Source of the DNA: Roseovarius sp.
GTDB taxonomy: Bacteria > Pseudomonadota > Alphaproteobacteria > Rhodobacterales > Rhodobacteraceae
DNA: 64,000 nt
Direction: 5' to 3'
NCBI RefSeq assembly: GCF_030373445.1
Contig: NZ_JAUCYU010000006.1
Coordinates: 62,001-126,000, forward strand
This document shows positions 34,344 through 42,433 of the stretch, one piece after another. How positions within the stretch are numbered: position 1 is the stretch's first letter; each line of letters starts with the position of its first letter. A program made the position numbers and the translations under genes. The notes under the pieces were generated by a model. It was not told the origin of the DNA and did no database searches. It saw only the letters and a list, made by a program, of their open reading frames with translations.

Positions 34344-34396
34344 TATGCACAATCATCGCGCATTGTCATCTTGCTGGCAAGAACAATATGTGCATA
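34344..34396. promoter_or_regulatory. Candidate operator region between divergent dehydrogenase and flavin reductase genes
   Basis: Two nested inverted repeats lie in the AT-richer centre of this divergent gap. TATGCACA (34344-34351) is repeated in inverse as TGTGCATA (34389-34396). Between them TCTTGC (34369-34374) and GCAAGA (34377-34382) flank a 2-bp centre. Such symmetry suits a dimeric regulator acting on both operons. No regulator gene lies next to it. Confidence 0.45.
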
Positions 34397-34470
34397 ATGT
34401 ATCGTGATAATCAAGCCGACGGTACAGGCCCGCACCCCCGCGGCGCCGCCCGCCGGCCGGGAGGGACCGC

Positions 34471-34980
34471 ATGAACATGAGCCACAATTCCTTTACCGCC
34501 GCCGGGCCGGAAGACTTCCGCATGGGCATGCGGCGGCTTGCGGCCGCCGTCAACGTCATCACCACCGAATCGGAGGGCACGCGCTACGGCATGCTCGCCA
34601 CCGCGGTCTGCTCGGTCAGCGCCGAACCGCCCACCCTCCTGGTGTGCGTGAACAACTCCGCGTCGGCCTGCGAACCCATCGCCAGGAGCGGCCGGTTCTG
34701 CGTCAACGTCCTCAGCGAGAAACAACAGGACCTCGCCCGCGACTTTCTCGGCGTCGACAGCACCAAGCGCCTCGACCTCTGCGACTGGTCCCGCCTTGCT
34801 ACGGGCGCCCCGGCCATCGACGGCTCGCTTGTCAGCTTCGATTGCGAGGTCGACCAGGTCATTGCCTCGGGCACCCACTCGATCTTCATCGGCCGCGTCG
34901 TGGTGGCCTCCCTGCCCGAGGCAGATGCGCCGCTGCTCTATTTCGACGGCGCCTACAAGGGGATGACGGCGGTTGCCTGA
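34471..34980 (+). CDS. Flavin reductase domain protein
   Basis: A 169-residue protein of the flavin reductase-like (HpaC/ActVB) family: GMRRLAAAVNVITTESEGTR, then GMLATAVCSVSAEPPTLLVCV and GRFCVNVLSEKQQDLA are its signature strands. These enzymes use NAD(P)H to reduce free FMN or FAD for a partner monooxygenase. The likely partner here is the acyl-CoA-dehydrogenase-like protein at 44313-45479, whose C-terminus looks like group D flavin monooxygenases. GGGAGG lies close upstream of ATG 34471. Confidence 0.85.
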   Translation: MNMSHNSFTAAGPEDFRMGMRRLAAAVNVITTESEGTRYGMLATAVCSVSAEPPTLLVCVNNSASACEPIARSGRFCVNVLSEKQQDLARDFLGVDSTKRLDLCDWSRLATGAPAIDGSLVSFDCEVDQVIASGTHSIFIGRVVVASLPEADAPLLYFDGAYKGMTAVA

Positions 34981-34999
34981 GGTGCGCCGTGCCGCGCCC

Positions 35000-35221
35000 T
35001 CAACTCTCGATGACCGCGATCACTGCGCCTTCCTCGATCTCGTCATCCTTGGCAACCCGCAACTCGACCACCTTGCCCGAGACCGTTGCCGCGATGGCGA
35101 TCTCCATCTTCATGGCCTCCGCCACCACAAGCTCGTCCCCCTCGAGAACGCTGTCGCCAACCGAGACCGGCACCTCCCATACAGAACCTGTGACAGTTGC
35201 AGTGATCTCGGTACGCGCCAT
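35000..35221 (-). CDS. Stand-alone biotin carboxyl carrier protein
   Basis: A 73-residue biotinyl-lipoyl domain with the biotinylation motif EAMKME (Lys38) and little else. It would carry carboxybiotin between the biotin carboxylase (42434-43813) and the carboxyltransferase (35326-36864). ATG 35221 is preferred because GGAG lies nine bases upstream. An in-frame ATG seven codons earlier is possible. It is divergent from the carboxyltransferase gene and shares a compact overlapping promoter region with it, so two parts of one enzyme are made in opposite directions. Carriers of this size usually occur inside longer subunits. Confidence 0.88.
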   Translation of the reverse strand: MARTEITATVTGSVWEVPVSVGDSVLEGDELVVAEAMKMEIAIAATVSGKVVELRVAKDDEIEEGAVIAVIES

Positions 35222-35250
35222 GGGGAACTCCATTCTTTCCACTTAATGCA

Positions 35251-35279
35251 ACCATAGTTATTGGCACAATGCCGGTCAA
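35251..35279 (-). promoter_or_regulatory. Predicted sigma70-type promoter for the biotin carrier gene
   Basis: On the minus strand TTGACC (35279-35274) and TATGGT (35256-35251) are separated by 17 bases, ahead of the carrier start at 35221. It interlocks with the promoter for the carboxyltransferase on the other strand. Confidence 0.55.
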
Positions 35280-35289
35280 TTGTTATAGT
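35261..35289 (+). promoter_or_regulatory. Predicted sigma70-type promoter for the carboxyltransferase operon
   Basis: TTGGCA (35261-35266) and TATAGT (35284-35289) are 17 bases apart, 36 bases before the start codon at 35326. The two opposed promoters overlap by 19 bp, so RNA polymerase could not occupy both at once. Confidence 0.6.
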
Positions 35290-35325
35290 CAATCCCAAAC
35301 AAAAACGAAGACGGACAGCGACGGA

Positions 35326-36864
35326 ATGGACAAGAAGACACTGGAAGAGCTCGAAGCGCGCCGCGCCGCCTCGCGACAGATGGGCGGCCCCGAGCGGCTC
35401 GAGCGGCTCGCCTCGCAGAACAAGCTCGACGCGCGCGCCCGCCTCGACATCCTGCTCGATCCGGGCTCCTTCTCCGAACTCGGCCTGCTCGGCCGAAGCC
35501 CCCATCCCGACCTGCACGACCGCACCCCCGCCGACGGGCTGATCGCCGGCAAGGGCACGATCGACGGCAAGCTGGTCTATGTCTGCTCCGAAGACGCCTC
35601 CGTCGTCGGCGGCACCCGCGGACGCACCGCCGAGGCCAAGATCTCCCGCCTCCGCGAACTCGCCCTCAAGCACGCGGCCCCCTACATCGCCCTGATGGAG
35701 GCCGGCGCCGGGCGGTTCCAGGAAAACAACGGCGCCGCGGCGGCCGCTATCGGCAACCGCTTCCGCGAACACATGCGCCTGTCGGGCCGCGTCCCGCAGG
35801 TCGCCGCCATCATGGGCGCCTGCTTCGGCGGGCCCTCCTTCACCGCCGCGCAATCCGATTTCGTGCCCATGACCCGCAACAGCGGCTTCATGGGCATGTC
35901 CGGCCCCGCCGTCGTCCGCGTCGGCATCCGCAAGTCCGTCACCCCCGACGAGCTCGGCGGCTGGCAGATGTCCTCGGAAACCACCGGCCAGGCAGATTAC
36001 GTCGGCGAGGATGACCGCGACGTGCTGCTCTCGATCCGGGAATTCCTCTCCTACTTCCCGTCGAACTGCGACAGCCTTCCACCCCGCCACGAGCCCGAAC
36101 CCGCCCTCTGCGACAGCGAAAAGGGCGCCGAGGAGCTCAACGCCCTCGTCCCCGACAACCACCGCCGCGCCTACGACATGCACCGCCTCGTCGAGCTTAT
36201 CGTCGACGGCGGCCGCACCTTCCCCTTCCGGCCGACCTACGGCAAGGGGCTGCTCACCCACTTCGCCCGGTTCGATGGCCACACCGTCGGCCTCGTCGCC
36301 AACAACCCCATGCACTGGGCCGGCGCGATGGACGACAAGGCCGCCGTCAAGCTGCGCAAGTTCGTCGACACCTGCAACGCCTTCCACATCCCCCTCGTCT
36401 TCCTCACCGATTGCCCCGGCTTCATCGTCGGCCCCGAGATCGAGGAAAAGCGCATGGTCTCGCTCGCCGCGCGCATCCTCAACAGCGTCGCCTCCAGCGA
36501 GGTGCCCAAGGTCACCGTGGTGATCCGCAAGGCCATCGGGCTTGCCTACCTCGCCCTCGGCGGCAAGACGATGGGGCCCGACCGCCTCGTCGCCTGGCCC
36601 ACCGCCCAGTTCGACGTGATGGGCCCCGCCGCCGGGGTCGAGCTCACCTACGGCCAGCAGATCCGCGAGGCCGAATCCCCCGACGACAAGCGCCGTGAAC
36701 TGATGGCCCGGGCCGAGGAAGAAGCCTCCGCCTACATCGCCGCCGAGCTTGGCCTGATCGACGACATCATCCGCCCCGACGAAACCCGCACCACGATCAT
36801 CGAGGCGCTGGAAAGCGCCCACGCCACCCGCCGCACCGGCTTCGTCGCCCGGATCGATCCATGA
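35326..36864 (+). CDS. Acyl-CoA carboxylase, carboxyltransferase (beta) subunit
   Basis: A 512-residue carboxyltransferase of the propionyl/methylcrotonyl-CoA carboxylase beta family. The N-half has GTRGRTAEAKISRLRELA and the oxyanion-type GACFGGPSFTAAQSDF, and the C-half has TDCPGFIVGPEIEEKRM and AWPTAQFDVMGP. It transfers carboxyl from biotin to an acyl-CoA, and the acyl specificity cannot be read by eye. Its biotin carrier is the divergent 73-residue gene and its biotin carboxylase lies 6 kb away beyond a transporter. It starts an operon with an FAD oxidoreductase and an enoyl-CoA hydratase, joined by ATGA overlaps. ATG 35326 is close to the promoter, and the frame extends upstream without support. 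Confidence 0.88.
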   Translation: MDKKTLEELEARRAASRQMGGPERLERLASQNKLDARARLDILLDPGSFSELGLLGRSPHPDLHDRTPADGLIAGKGTIDGKLVYVCSEDASVVGGTRGRTAEAKISRLRELALKHAAPYIALMEAGAGRFQENNGAAAAAIGNRFREHMRLSGRVPQVAAIMGACFGGPSFTAAQSDFVPMTRNSGFMGMSGPAVVRVGIRKSVTPDELGGWQMSSETTGQADYVGEDDRDVLLSIREFLSYFPSNCDSLPPRHEPEPALCDSEKGAEELNALVPDNHRRAYDMHRLVELIVDGGRTFPFRPTYGKGLLTHFARFDGHTVGLVANNPMHWAGAMDDKAAVKLRKFVDTCNAFHIPLVFLTDCPGFIVGPEIEEKRMVSLAARILNSVASSEVPKVTVVIRKAIGLAYLALGGKTMGPDRLVAWPTAQFDVMGPAAGVELTYGQQIREAESPDDKRRELMARAEEEASAYIAAELGLIDDIIRPDETRTTIIEALESAHATRRTGFVARIDP

Positions 36865-38438
36865 GCGGCTGGACGGACGAGGCTGATATCGTCGTCGTGG
36901 GCTTCGGCGCCGCCGGTGCCACCGCCGCCTACGAGGCCGCGGCCTCCGGCGCCGACACGCTCCTGCTCGAGAAAATGCCCTTCCCCGGCGGCCTCTCAAT
37001 CGCCTCGGCCGGCGGCATCCGCGTGAGCCACCAGCCCGAGAAGGCCCTCGACTACCTCCGCGCCACTTGCGGCGGCAATACCCCCGACGACATCCTGCAG
37101 GCCTTCGCCACCGGCATGGCCGAGGCGCCCGCCTACCTGCAGACCCTCGCCGACCGCTGCGGCGCCGAGATGCGCGTCACCGAGGCCCTCGGCAACTACC
37201 CCTATCCCGGCTACGACGCGCTCGCCTATGCCGAGATCACCGCCCTCCCCGAGATCGACGGCGCTTCGGGCTACCACGCCGTGTCCCCCGTCAAGAACGG
37301 CACGCGCCTCTTCCGCGTCCTCGAACACGCCGCCCAATCCGCCGGCGTCCGGATCGAGATGAACGCCCCCGCCCATCGCCTCGTCACCGACAACAGCGGC
37401 GCCGTCACCGGCCTCACCGCCACCATGGGCGGCACCGAACACCGCATCCGCGCCCGCCGCGGCATCATCCTCACCTGCGGCGGGTTCGAACACGCCCCCG
37501 AGATGCAGGCGCAATACTTCCAGGGCGGCCCGCTCATTCCCGGCGCCTTCCTCGGCAACACCGGCGACGGCATCCGCATGGCCCAGGCCGTCGGCGCAGA
37601 CCTCTGGCACATGTGGCATTACCACGGGCCCTACGGCCTCAAGCACCCCGACCCCGACTATCCGTTCGGCCTGTTCCTCAAGGCCGTCCCGATGTGGACG
37701 CCCGGCCGCCTCGACATGCTGGCCGATCTCGGCCTCGAAGGCAGTGACCCGCCGCAAACCCGGGCCAGCACCCGCTCGCTGGCCCCCTTGGCATGGATCG
37801 TGGTCGACTCCACCGGCCGCCGCTTCATGGACGAATACCCGCCCTACCCCGGCGATTCCGGCGCCCGCCCCTTCGACGTCTTCGATTTCGGCACCCAGAC
37901 CTTCCCCCGCAAACCCGCCTTCATGATATTCGACGAGGCCGGGCGCCAGATGTACCCGATGGGCCGCGTCGTCCATAACGACCCCCACCCCCGCCACGAG
38001 TGGAGCGCCGACAACCTCGCCGAAGTCGCGATGGGCATTTTCCGGAAAGCCGACACGCTGGAAGAGCTGGCCCAGCTCACCGGCACGCCCCCCGACACCC
38101 TCCGCACGACCATCGAGACCTGGAACACCGCCTGCGAAACCGGCACCGACACCGCGTTCAACCGCCAGCCCGACACCATGCGCCCCATCGCCACCCCGCC
38201 CTTCTACGCGGGCGAAATCCAACCCATCGTCATCAACACCCAAGGGGGCCCCCGCCGCAACGTCCACCAGCAGGTCGTCGACCCGTTCGGCGCCCCCATC
38301 CCCGGCCTCTACGCCGCGGGCGAGCTGGGCAGCATCTTCGGCCATGTCTACATGAGCGGCGGCAACCTCACCGAATGCCTCGTCGGCGGCTGGACAGCGG
38401 CCCGCCATGCCCTCACCCGCGAAACGGTGCCCTCATGA
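36861..38438 (+). CDS. FAD-dependent oxidoreductase, fumarate reductase/3-ketosteroid dehydrogenase-like
   Basis: A 525-residue flavoprotein. It opens with a dinucleotide-binding motif (DIVVVGFGAAGATAAYEA, then LLLEKMPFPGG) and ends with GLYAAGELGSIFGHVYMSGG, the FAD-capping segment of the fumarate reductase/KstD superfamily. Members add or remove hydrogen across a C-C double bond next to a carbonyl. No haem motif or export signal is present, so it is cytoplasmic. It is coupled to the carboxyltransferase and to an enoyl-CoA hydratase by ATGA, which suggests oxidation or reduction of a cyclic or unsaturated intermediate in the same pathway. Confidence 0.85.
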   Translation: MSGWTDEADIVVVGFGAAGATAAYEAAASGADTLLLEKMPFPGGLSIASAGGIRVSHQPEKALDYLRATCGGNTPDDILQAFATGMAEAPAYLQTLADRCGAEMRVTEALGNYPYPGYDALAYAEITALPEIDGASGYHAVSPVKNGTRLFRVLEHAAQSAGVRIEMNAPAHRLVTDNSGAVTGLTATMGGTEHRIRARRGIILTCGGFEHAPEMQAQYFQGGPLIPGAFLGNTGDGIRMAQAVGADLWHMWHYHGPYGLKHPDPDYPFGLFLKAVPMWTPGRLDMLADLGLEGSDPPQTRASTRSLAPLAWIVVDSTGRRFMDEYPPYPGDSGARPFDVFDFGTQTFPRKPAFMIFDEAGRQMYPMGRVVHNDPHPRHEWSADNLAEVAMGIFRKADTLEELAQLTGTPPDTLRTTIETWNTACETGTDTAFNRQPDTMRPIATPPFYAGEIQPIVINTQGGPRRNVHQQVVDPFGAPIPGLYAAGELGSIFGHVYMSGGNLTECLVGGWTAARHALTRETVPS

Positions 38439-39160
38439 GCCTCGTGAAACTCGACATCTCCGACGGCGTCGCACGCCTCACCCTCAACCGCCCCGACAAG
38501 CGCAACGCGCTCAACGCCGAGCTGATCGACGCCCTCACCGAGGCCCTGAAGAAGGCCGAGGCAGAGGCCCGCGTCGTCACCCTCTCCGGCGAAGGCCCCG
38601 CCTTCTGCGCCGGCGCCGATCTCAAATCCGTCGGCGCCATGACCACCGAGGTCGAATTCCGCGCCCATGCCGCGCGGCTGGGCGGCCTCTTCGCCACGCT
38701 GTCCGATCTCGCCATTCCCAGCATCTGCGTCGTCAATGGCCCCGCCCTCGGCGCGGGCTGCGGCATCGTCTGCTCGGGCACTTTGGCCATCGCCGGGCCC
38801 GCGGCGCGATTCGCCTTTCCCGAGCTCAGCAAGGGCGTGCTCCCCGCCCTCGTGGTGCCGCCGCTGGTCAGGGTGATCGGCGAACGCCGCGCGCTGCACG
38901 TGCTCTGCACCGAAACACCCTTCGATGCCGCCGAGGCCTTCGACCTCGGCATCGTCACCCAGCTGTCCGACACGCCCGGGGACACGGCCGCAACCCTGGC
39001 CCGCCACCTCGCCTCTCTCCCTCCCGACCGGCTCAACCGAATCCGCCGGCTCATCCGAACCGCCGCCACGGCGCCGGCCACCGAGGCCCGCCGCCTCGCG
39101 GCCGAGGCGAATGTCGCCGACCGGCTGGCGAGAAATGAGAACGGGAAATTCAATTCCTAA
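38435..39160 (+). CDS. Enoyl-CoA hydratase/isomerase family protein
   Basis: A 241-residue crotonase. LTLNRPDKRNALNAEL is the family opening, and CAGADLKSVG and GPALGAGCGIVCS form the oxyanion hole. The usual catalytic Glu pair is not clearly present: the helix after the second motif reads FAFPELSKGVLPAL, with a Glu near the position of E164 only. Hydration, isomerisation or hydrolysis all remain possible. ATG 38435 overlaps the flavoprotein stop. It is followed by the AT-rich gap before the TRAP genes, where the transcript may end or continue. Confidence 0.85.
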   Translation: MSLVKLDISDGVARLTLNRPDKRNALNAELIDALTEALKKAEAEARVVTLSGEGPAFCAGADLKSVGAMTTEVEFRAHAARLGGLFATLSDLAIPSICVVNGPALGAGCGIVCSGTLAIAGPAARFAFPELSKGVLPALVVPPLVRVIGERRALHVLCTETPFDAAEAFDLGIVTQLSDTPGDTAATLARHLASLPPDRLNRIRRLIRTAATAPATEARRLAAEANVADRLARNENGKFNS

Positions 39161-39308
39161 ATGTGTCGATGCAATTACAGATACAATTCCGCAATTGGAC
39201 CAATATAAACCATATAATTTGCTTGCATTAATATTAATCAATTTTCTAAGTTGAGACAGCGGTTGCCGAGGCCGAAATCTTCGCTCTCGGCCCGTAAGGG
39301 AGGACAAA
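39161..39308. promoter_or_regulatory. AT-rich leader of the TRAP transporter operon
   Basis: The first 95 bases are sharply AT-rich compared with everything around. They contain three CAATT repeats (between about 39171 and 39197), a TATAAT at 39213-39218 and the palindrome ATTAATATTAAT (39227-39238). No -35 box at ideal spacing is evident, so activation by a regulator is plausible. AGGGAGGA sits just before the first TRAP gene. Confidence 0.5.
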
Positions 39309-39845
39309 ATGTCGGCCATTCGCCGCATCATCGTGCTGCTGTGCAGGCTACAGATCTGCCTCGGCGGTATCGCGATGATCCTGATGATGGTGCAGATCTG
39401 CGCCGATGCCGCGTTGCGCACGCTGTTCAACTCGTCCGTGCCCGGCACGCTCGAAATCGTGTCCTTCTACTATATGGTCTCGGTCGTGTTCCTGCCGCTG
39501 GCCTATATCCAGCTGCACCGCGGCCACGTGATCATCGAGCTCTTCACCAGCGGCCTCAGCGACCGCACCAACGCCCTGATCGACGCCATCGTCTATTCGC
39601 TCGCCGCCTTCGCCATGGGCTATTTCACCATGGCCGCCTTCGAGAAGGCGATGAAGATGACCACGCTCGGCGAATTCGTCCTCGGTGTGATCCTCGTCTA
39701 CACGTGGCCCGCCCGCTGGCTCGTGGTCGCCGGCACCGGGCTGATGAGCCTCGTCTACGCCTTCACCGCGATCGAGGAATTCGCCAAGGCCTTCGGCCGC
39801 GGCGACCCTGACTCCGACGCTCCAGAACACGGGACGGCCCACTGA
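39309..39845 (+). CDS. dctQ: TRAP transporter small permease (DctQ)
   Basis: A 178-residue membrane protein with four hydrophobic segments (about 8-30, 45-68, 88-110, 125-150) and the LYxxRGHV-like LHRGHVIIEL motif of TRAP small subunits. It joins the large permease to form a sodium-coupled secondary transporter fed by a periplasmic binding protein. A strong ribosome site precedes ATG 39309. The stop overlaps the large-subunit start as TGATG. Confidence 0.92.
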   Translation: MSAIRRIIVLLCRLQICLGGIAMILMMVQICADAALRTLFNSSVPGTLEIVSFYYMVSVVFLPLAYIQLHRGHVIIELFTSGLSDRTNALIDAIVYSLAAFAMGYFTMAAFEKAMKMTTLGEFVLGVILVYTWPARWLVVAGTGLMSLVYAFTAIEEFAKAFGRGDPDSDAPEHGTAH

Positions 39846-41152
39846 TGTCTTCCATCGCCATAGGGGCCCTCGGGCTCGCCGCCCTGCTCGTCCTGCTGGC
39901 CCTGCGCGTGCCCATCGCGCTGGCCCTGGCGGGGGTGTCCGTGGCCGGGGTCGCCGCCATCCGCGGGCCCAGCGCGGCCTTCGCCGTGCTCACCGAACAG
40001 CCCTACAACTTCATCGCGCACTGGTCGCTCTCGGCGGTGCCGATGTTCCTGCTGATGGGCGCCGTCGCCTATAACAGCGGCCTCACCCAAAGCCTCTTCG
40101 CCGCCGCCCGCCTGTGGCTCAGCCGCCTGCCGGGCGGCCTTGCCGTGGCCTCCACCATGGCCAGCGCGGGCTTCGCCGCGGCCTCGGGCTCCAGCGTCGC
40201 CACCGCCGCCGCCATGGGCCGCATCGCCATCCCCGAGATGATGCGCTTCAAGTACGACCCCGGCCTCGCCTCGGGCTCGGTCGCGGTCGCCGGCACCTTG
40301 GGCTCGCTCATCCCGCCCAGCATCCTGATGGTGCTCTACGCCATCTTCGCCGAGGTCTCGGTCGGCCAGGCCCTGCTCGCCGGCATCCTGCCGGGCATCC
40401 TGTCGGCCTTCATGTTCATGGCGCTCATCGTCCTGCGCTGCAGCCTGAAACCCTCGCTGGCACCGCCGGTCGAGGAAACCGTGACATGGCGCGCCCGCTT
40501 CGCCATCCTGCTCGAGGTCTGGCCCCTGCCCCTTCTGGTGCTCGCGGTCATCGGCGGCATGTATTCCGGCGTCTTCACCGCCACCGAATCCGCCGCCGGC
40601 GGCGCGCTCATGGCCTTCGTCATCGCGGCCGCCCAGCGCCGGCTGACGCTCACGGTCATGATCAACTCGCTGCTCGACGCGCTCAAGGGCACGGCCACCA
40701 TCCTCTTCATCGCCATGGGCGGCTTCCTTCTGGCCCGCTTCATGGCCTTCAGCGGCCTGCCGACCTTCCTGTCCGACGTGGTCGAGCAGATGGCGGTCGA
40801 TCCGCTGCTCTTCATGCTGGGCATCTCGCTGATCTACATCCTGCTCGGCATGTTCCTCGATTCGATGGGCATCATGCTGCTCACAATCCCGATCATGGTG
40901 CCGATCCTGCACGCCCTCGACATGGACCTGATCTGGTTCGGCGTCATCATGATCAAGTATCTCGAGATCGGGCTGATCACCCCGCCCGTCGGGCTGAACT
41001 GTTTCATCATCAAGGGGGTGGTGGGCAACGCCATCTCGCTCACCACCATCTTCCGCGGGGTTTTGTGGTTCCTGCTGGCCGACCTTGTCACGCTCGCCCT
41101 GCTGATCCTGTTCCCGCAGATATCGCTCTTCATCCCGGGCCTCATGCGATGA
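39845..41152 (+). CDS. dctM: TRAP transporter large permease (DctM)
   Basis: A 435-residue protein with about twelve hydrophobic segments. Family motifs include SVPMFLLMGAVAYNSG, AGTLGSLIPPSILMVLYAI and the final ITPPVGLNCFIIKGVV, the repeated loop regions that carry the substrate and sodium sites. It moves the substrate delivered by the binding protein encoded next. Overlap with dctQ ensures matched amounts. Confidence 0.93.
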   Translation: MSSIAIGALGLAALLVLLALRVPIALALAGVSVAGVAAIRGPSAAFAVLTEQPYNFIAHWSLSAVPMFLLMGAVAYNSGLTQSLFAAARLWLSRLPGGLAVASTMASAGFAAASGSSVATAAAMGRIAIPEMMRFKYDPGLASGSVAVAGTLGSLIPPSILMVLYAIFAEVSVGQALLAGILPGILSAFMFMALIVLRCSLKPSLAPPVEETVTWRARFAILLEVWPLPLLVLAVIGGMYSGVFTATESAAGGALMAFVIAAAQRRLTLTVMINSLLDALKGTATILFIAMGGFLLARFMAFSGLPTFLSDVVEQMAVDPLLFMLGISLIYILLGMFLDSMGIMLLTIPIMVPILHALDMDLIWFGVIMIKYLEIGLITPPVGLNCFIIKGVVGNAISLTTIFRGVLWFLLADLVTLALLILFPQISLFIPGLMR

Positions 41153-41226
41153 GCCGCCCGGCCACCGGCATTACCCAGCGGCGGCAGAGGAGCCGCCCAC
41201 CGACGAAAAACAGAGGAGGACCACAA

Positions 41227-42342
41227 ATGAAACTTGGAACACTAGCGATTGCCGCCACCGCGGCCCTGACCGCCACGGCGGCCATGGCCCAGGAGACAAC
41301 CAAGATCGTCTACGCCAGCTATCTCAACCCCCTGCACATCACCAACCCGGTGCTGAACGAGTTCGCCGAGAACGTGAAGGAGGATTCCAACGGCACCATC
41401 GAATACGAGATGCACGTCGGCGGCTCGCTGCTTTCGGGCCGCGACATCCCCGGCGGGGTGCGCGATGGCCTGGCCGACGCGGGCTATTTCGTGGGCGCCT
41501 ACGTGCCCTCCGAAATGCCGGTCGACACCTATCTCGGCGAATTCAGCCTGCTCAACGACAAGCCGCTCGTCATGACCGGCGTCCTGAACGAGCTGGTGCT
41601 CTTCAACTGCCCCGACTGCGAGCAGGAATACCGCGACTTCAACACCCGCCCGCTCGCGACCTACGCACTTACGCCCTACGTCTACCACTGCCGGGAAGAG
41701 CTGAAGACGCTCGAAGACTTCAAGGGCAAGCGCGTCCGCGGCATCGCGGCCTATGCTGAGCTTGCCACCGCCCTCGGCGCCACCCCGGTCAATGTCAGCC
41801 CGGATGAAGCCTACGAGGCGCTCGACCGCGGCATCCTCGACTGCGCCCTGCACTCGGTCGCCGCGCAAAAGGCCCGCTCCTACGGCGAGGCCGCCAAGTA
41901 CGTGATCCTCGATCCGCTCGGCGGCTTCTTCGGCGCCTCGACCATGAACATGCGCATCGAGAAATGGAACTCCCTCACCCCCGATCAGCGCAAGGCCATC
42001 ACCGGCAACCTCGCCGAACTGGTGACCGGGGCGATCTTCAACTACCTCAAGGAAGACGAAGACGTGATCGACGAATACACCGCCTCCGGCACCAAGTTCT
42101 ACCACGCCGAGCCGGAGTTCGCCGAATTCGTCGCCAACTTCGCCGAGGAATACCAAAGCCAGGCCGTCGCCAAGGGCGAGGAAAAGGGCATCGCCCACCC
42201 GCAGGAGATCGCCGACGAGATCAGCCGCCTGCGCGAGAAGTGGACCAAGCTGCTGGAAGAGAACGGCACCGACCGCGAGACCTACCAGCGCCTGCTCGAG
42301 GAAGAGATCTTCTCGAAGATCGAGACCGACGCCGAATACTGA
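41227..42342 (+). CDS. dctP: TRAP transporter substrate-binding protein (DctP)
   Basis: A 371-residue periplasmic protein. ATG 41227 follows GAGGAGG and gives a clean signal peptide ending TATAAMAQ. The central KGKRVRGIAAYAELATALGA segment matches the DctP substrate helix, and YEALDRGILDCALHS the hinge. Unlike simple C4-dicarboxylate binders it has Cys pairs (FNCPDCEQ, YVYHC) that may form disulfides in the periplasm. The ligand is probably the carboxylic acid degraded by the surrounding acyl-CoA enzymes; this is inferred from position. A strong terminator follows. Confidence 0.92.
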   Translation: MKLGTLAIAATAALTATAAMAQETTKIVYASYLNPLHITNPVLNEFAENVKEDSNGTIEYEMHVGGSLLSGRDIPGGVRDGLADAGYFVGAYVPSEMPVDTYLGEFSLLNDKPLVMTGVLNELVLFNCPDCEQEYRDFNTRPLATYALTPYVYHCREELKTLEDFKGKRVRGIAAYAELATALGATPVNVSPDEAYEALDRGILDCALHSVAAQKARSYGEAAKYVILDPLGGFFGASTMNMRIEKWNSLTPDQRKAITGNLAELVTGAIFNYLKEDEDVIDEYTASGTKFYHAEPEFAEFVANFAEEYQSQAVAKGEEKGIAHPQEIADEISRLREKWTKLLEENGTDRETYQRLLEEEIFSKIETDAEY

Positions 42343-42375
42343 TTGCGGTCAATCTTCTCCCGACCGCATAAACTG

Positions 42376-42405
42376 AAAGAGCCGGCGCAATGCCGGCTCT
42401 TTTTT
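42376..42405 (+). terminator. Rho-independent terminator after dctP
   Basis: AAAGAGCCGGC (42376-42386), a GCAAT loop and GCCGGCTCTTT (42392-42402) form an 11-bp stem that runs into six Ts. It ends the TRAP operon and, read from the other side, faces the end of the biotin carboxylase gene, where it could also act with a shorter T-run. Confidence 0.92.
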
Positions 42406-42433
42406 GGTTTCGGAGCAGGAAAAGCGCTGCCGC

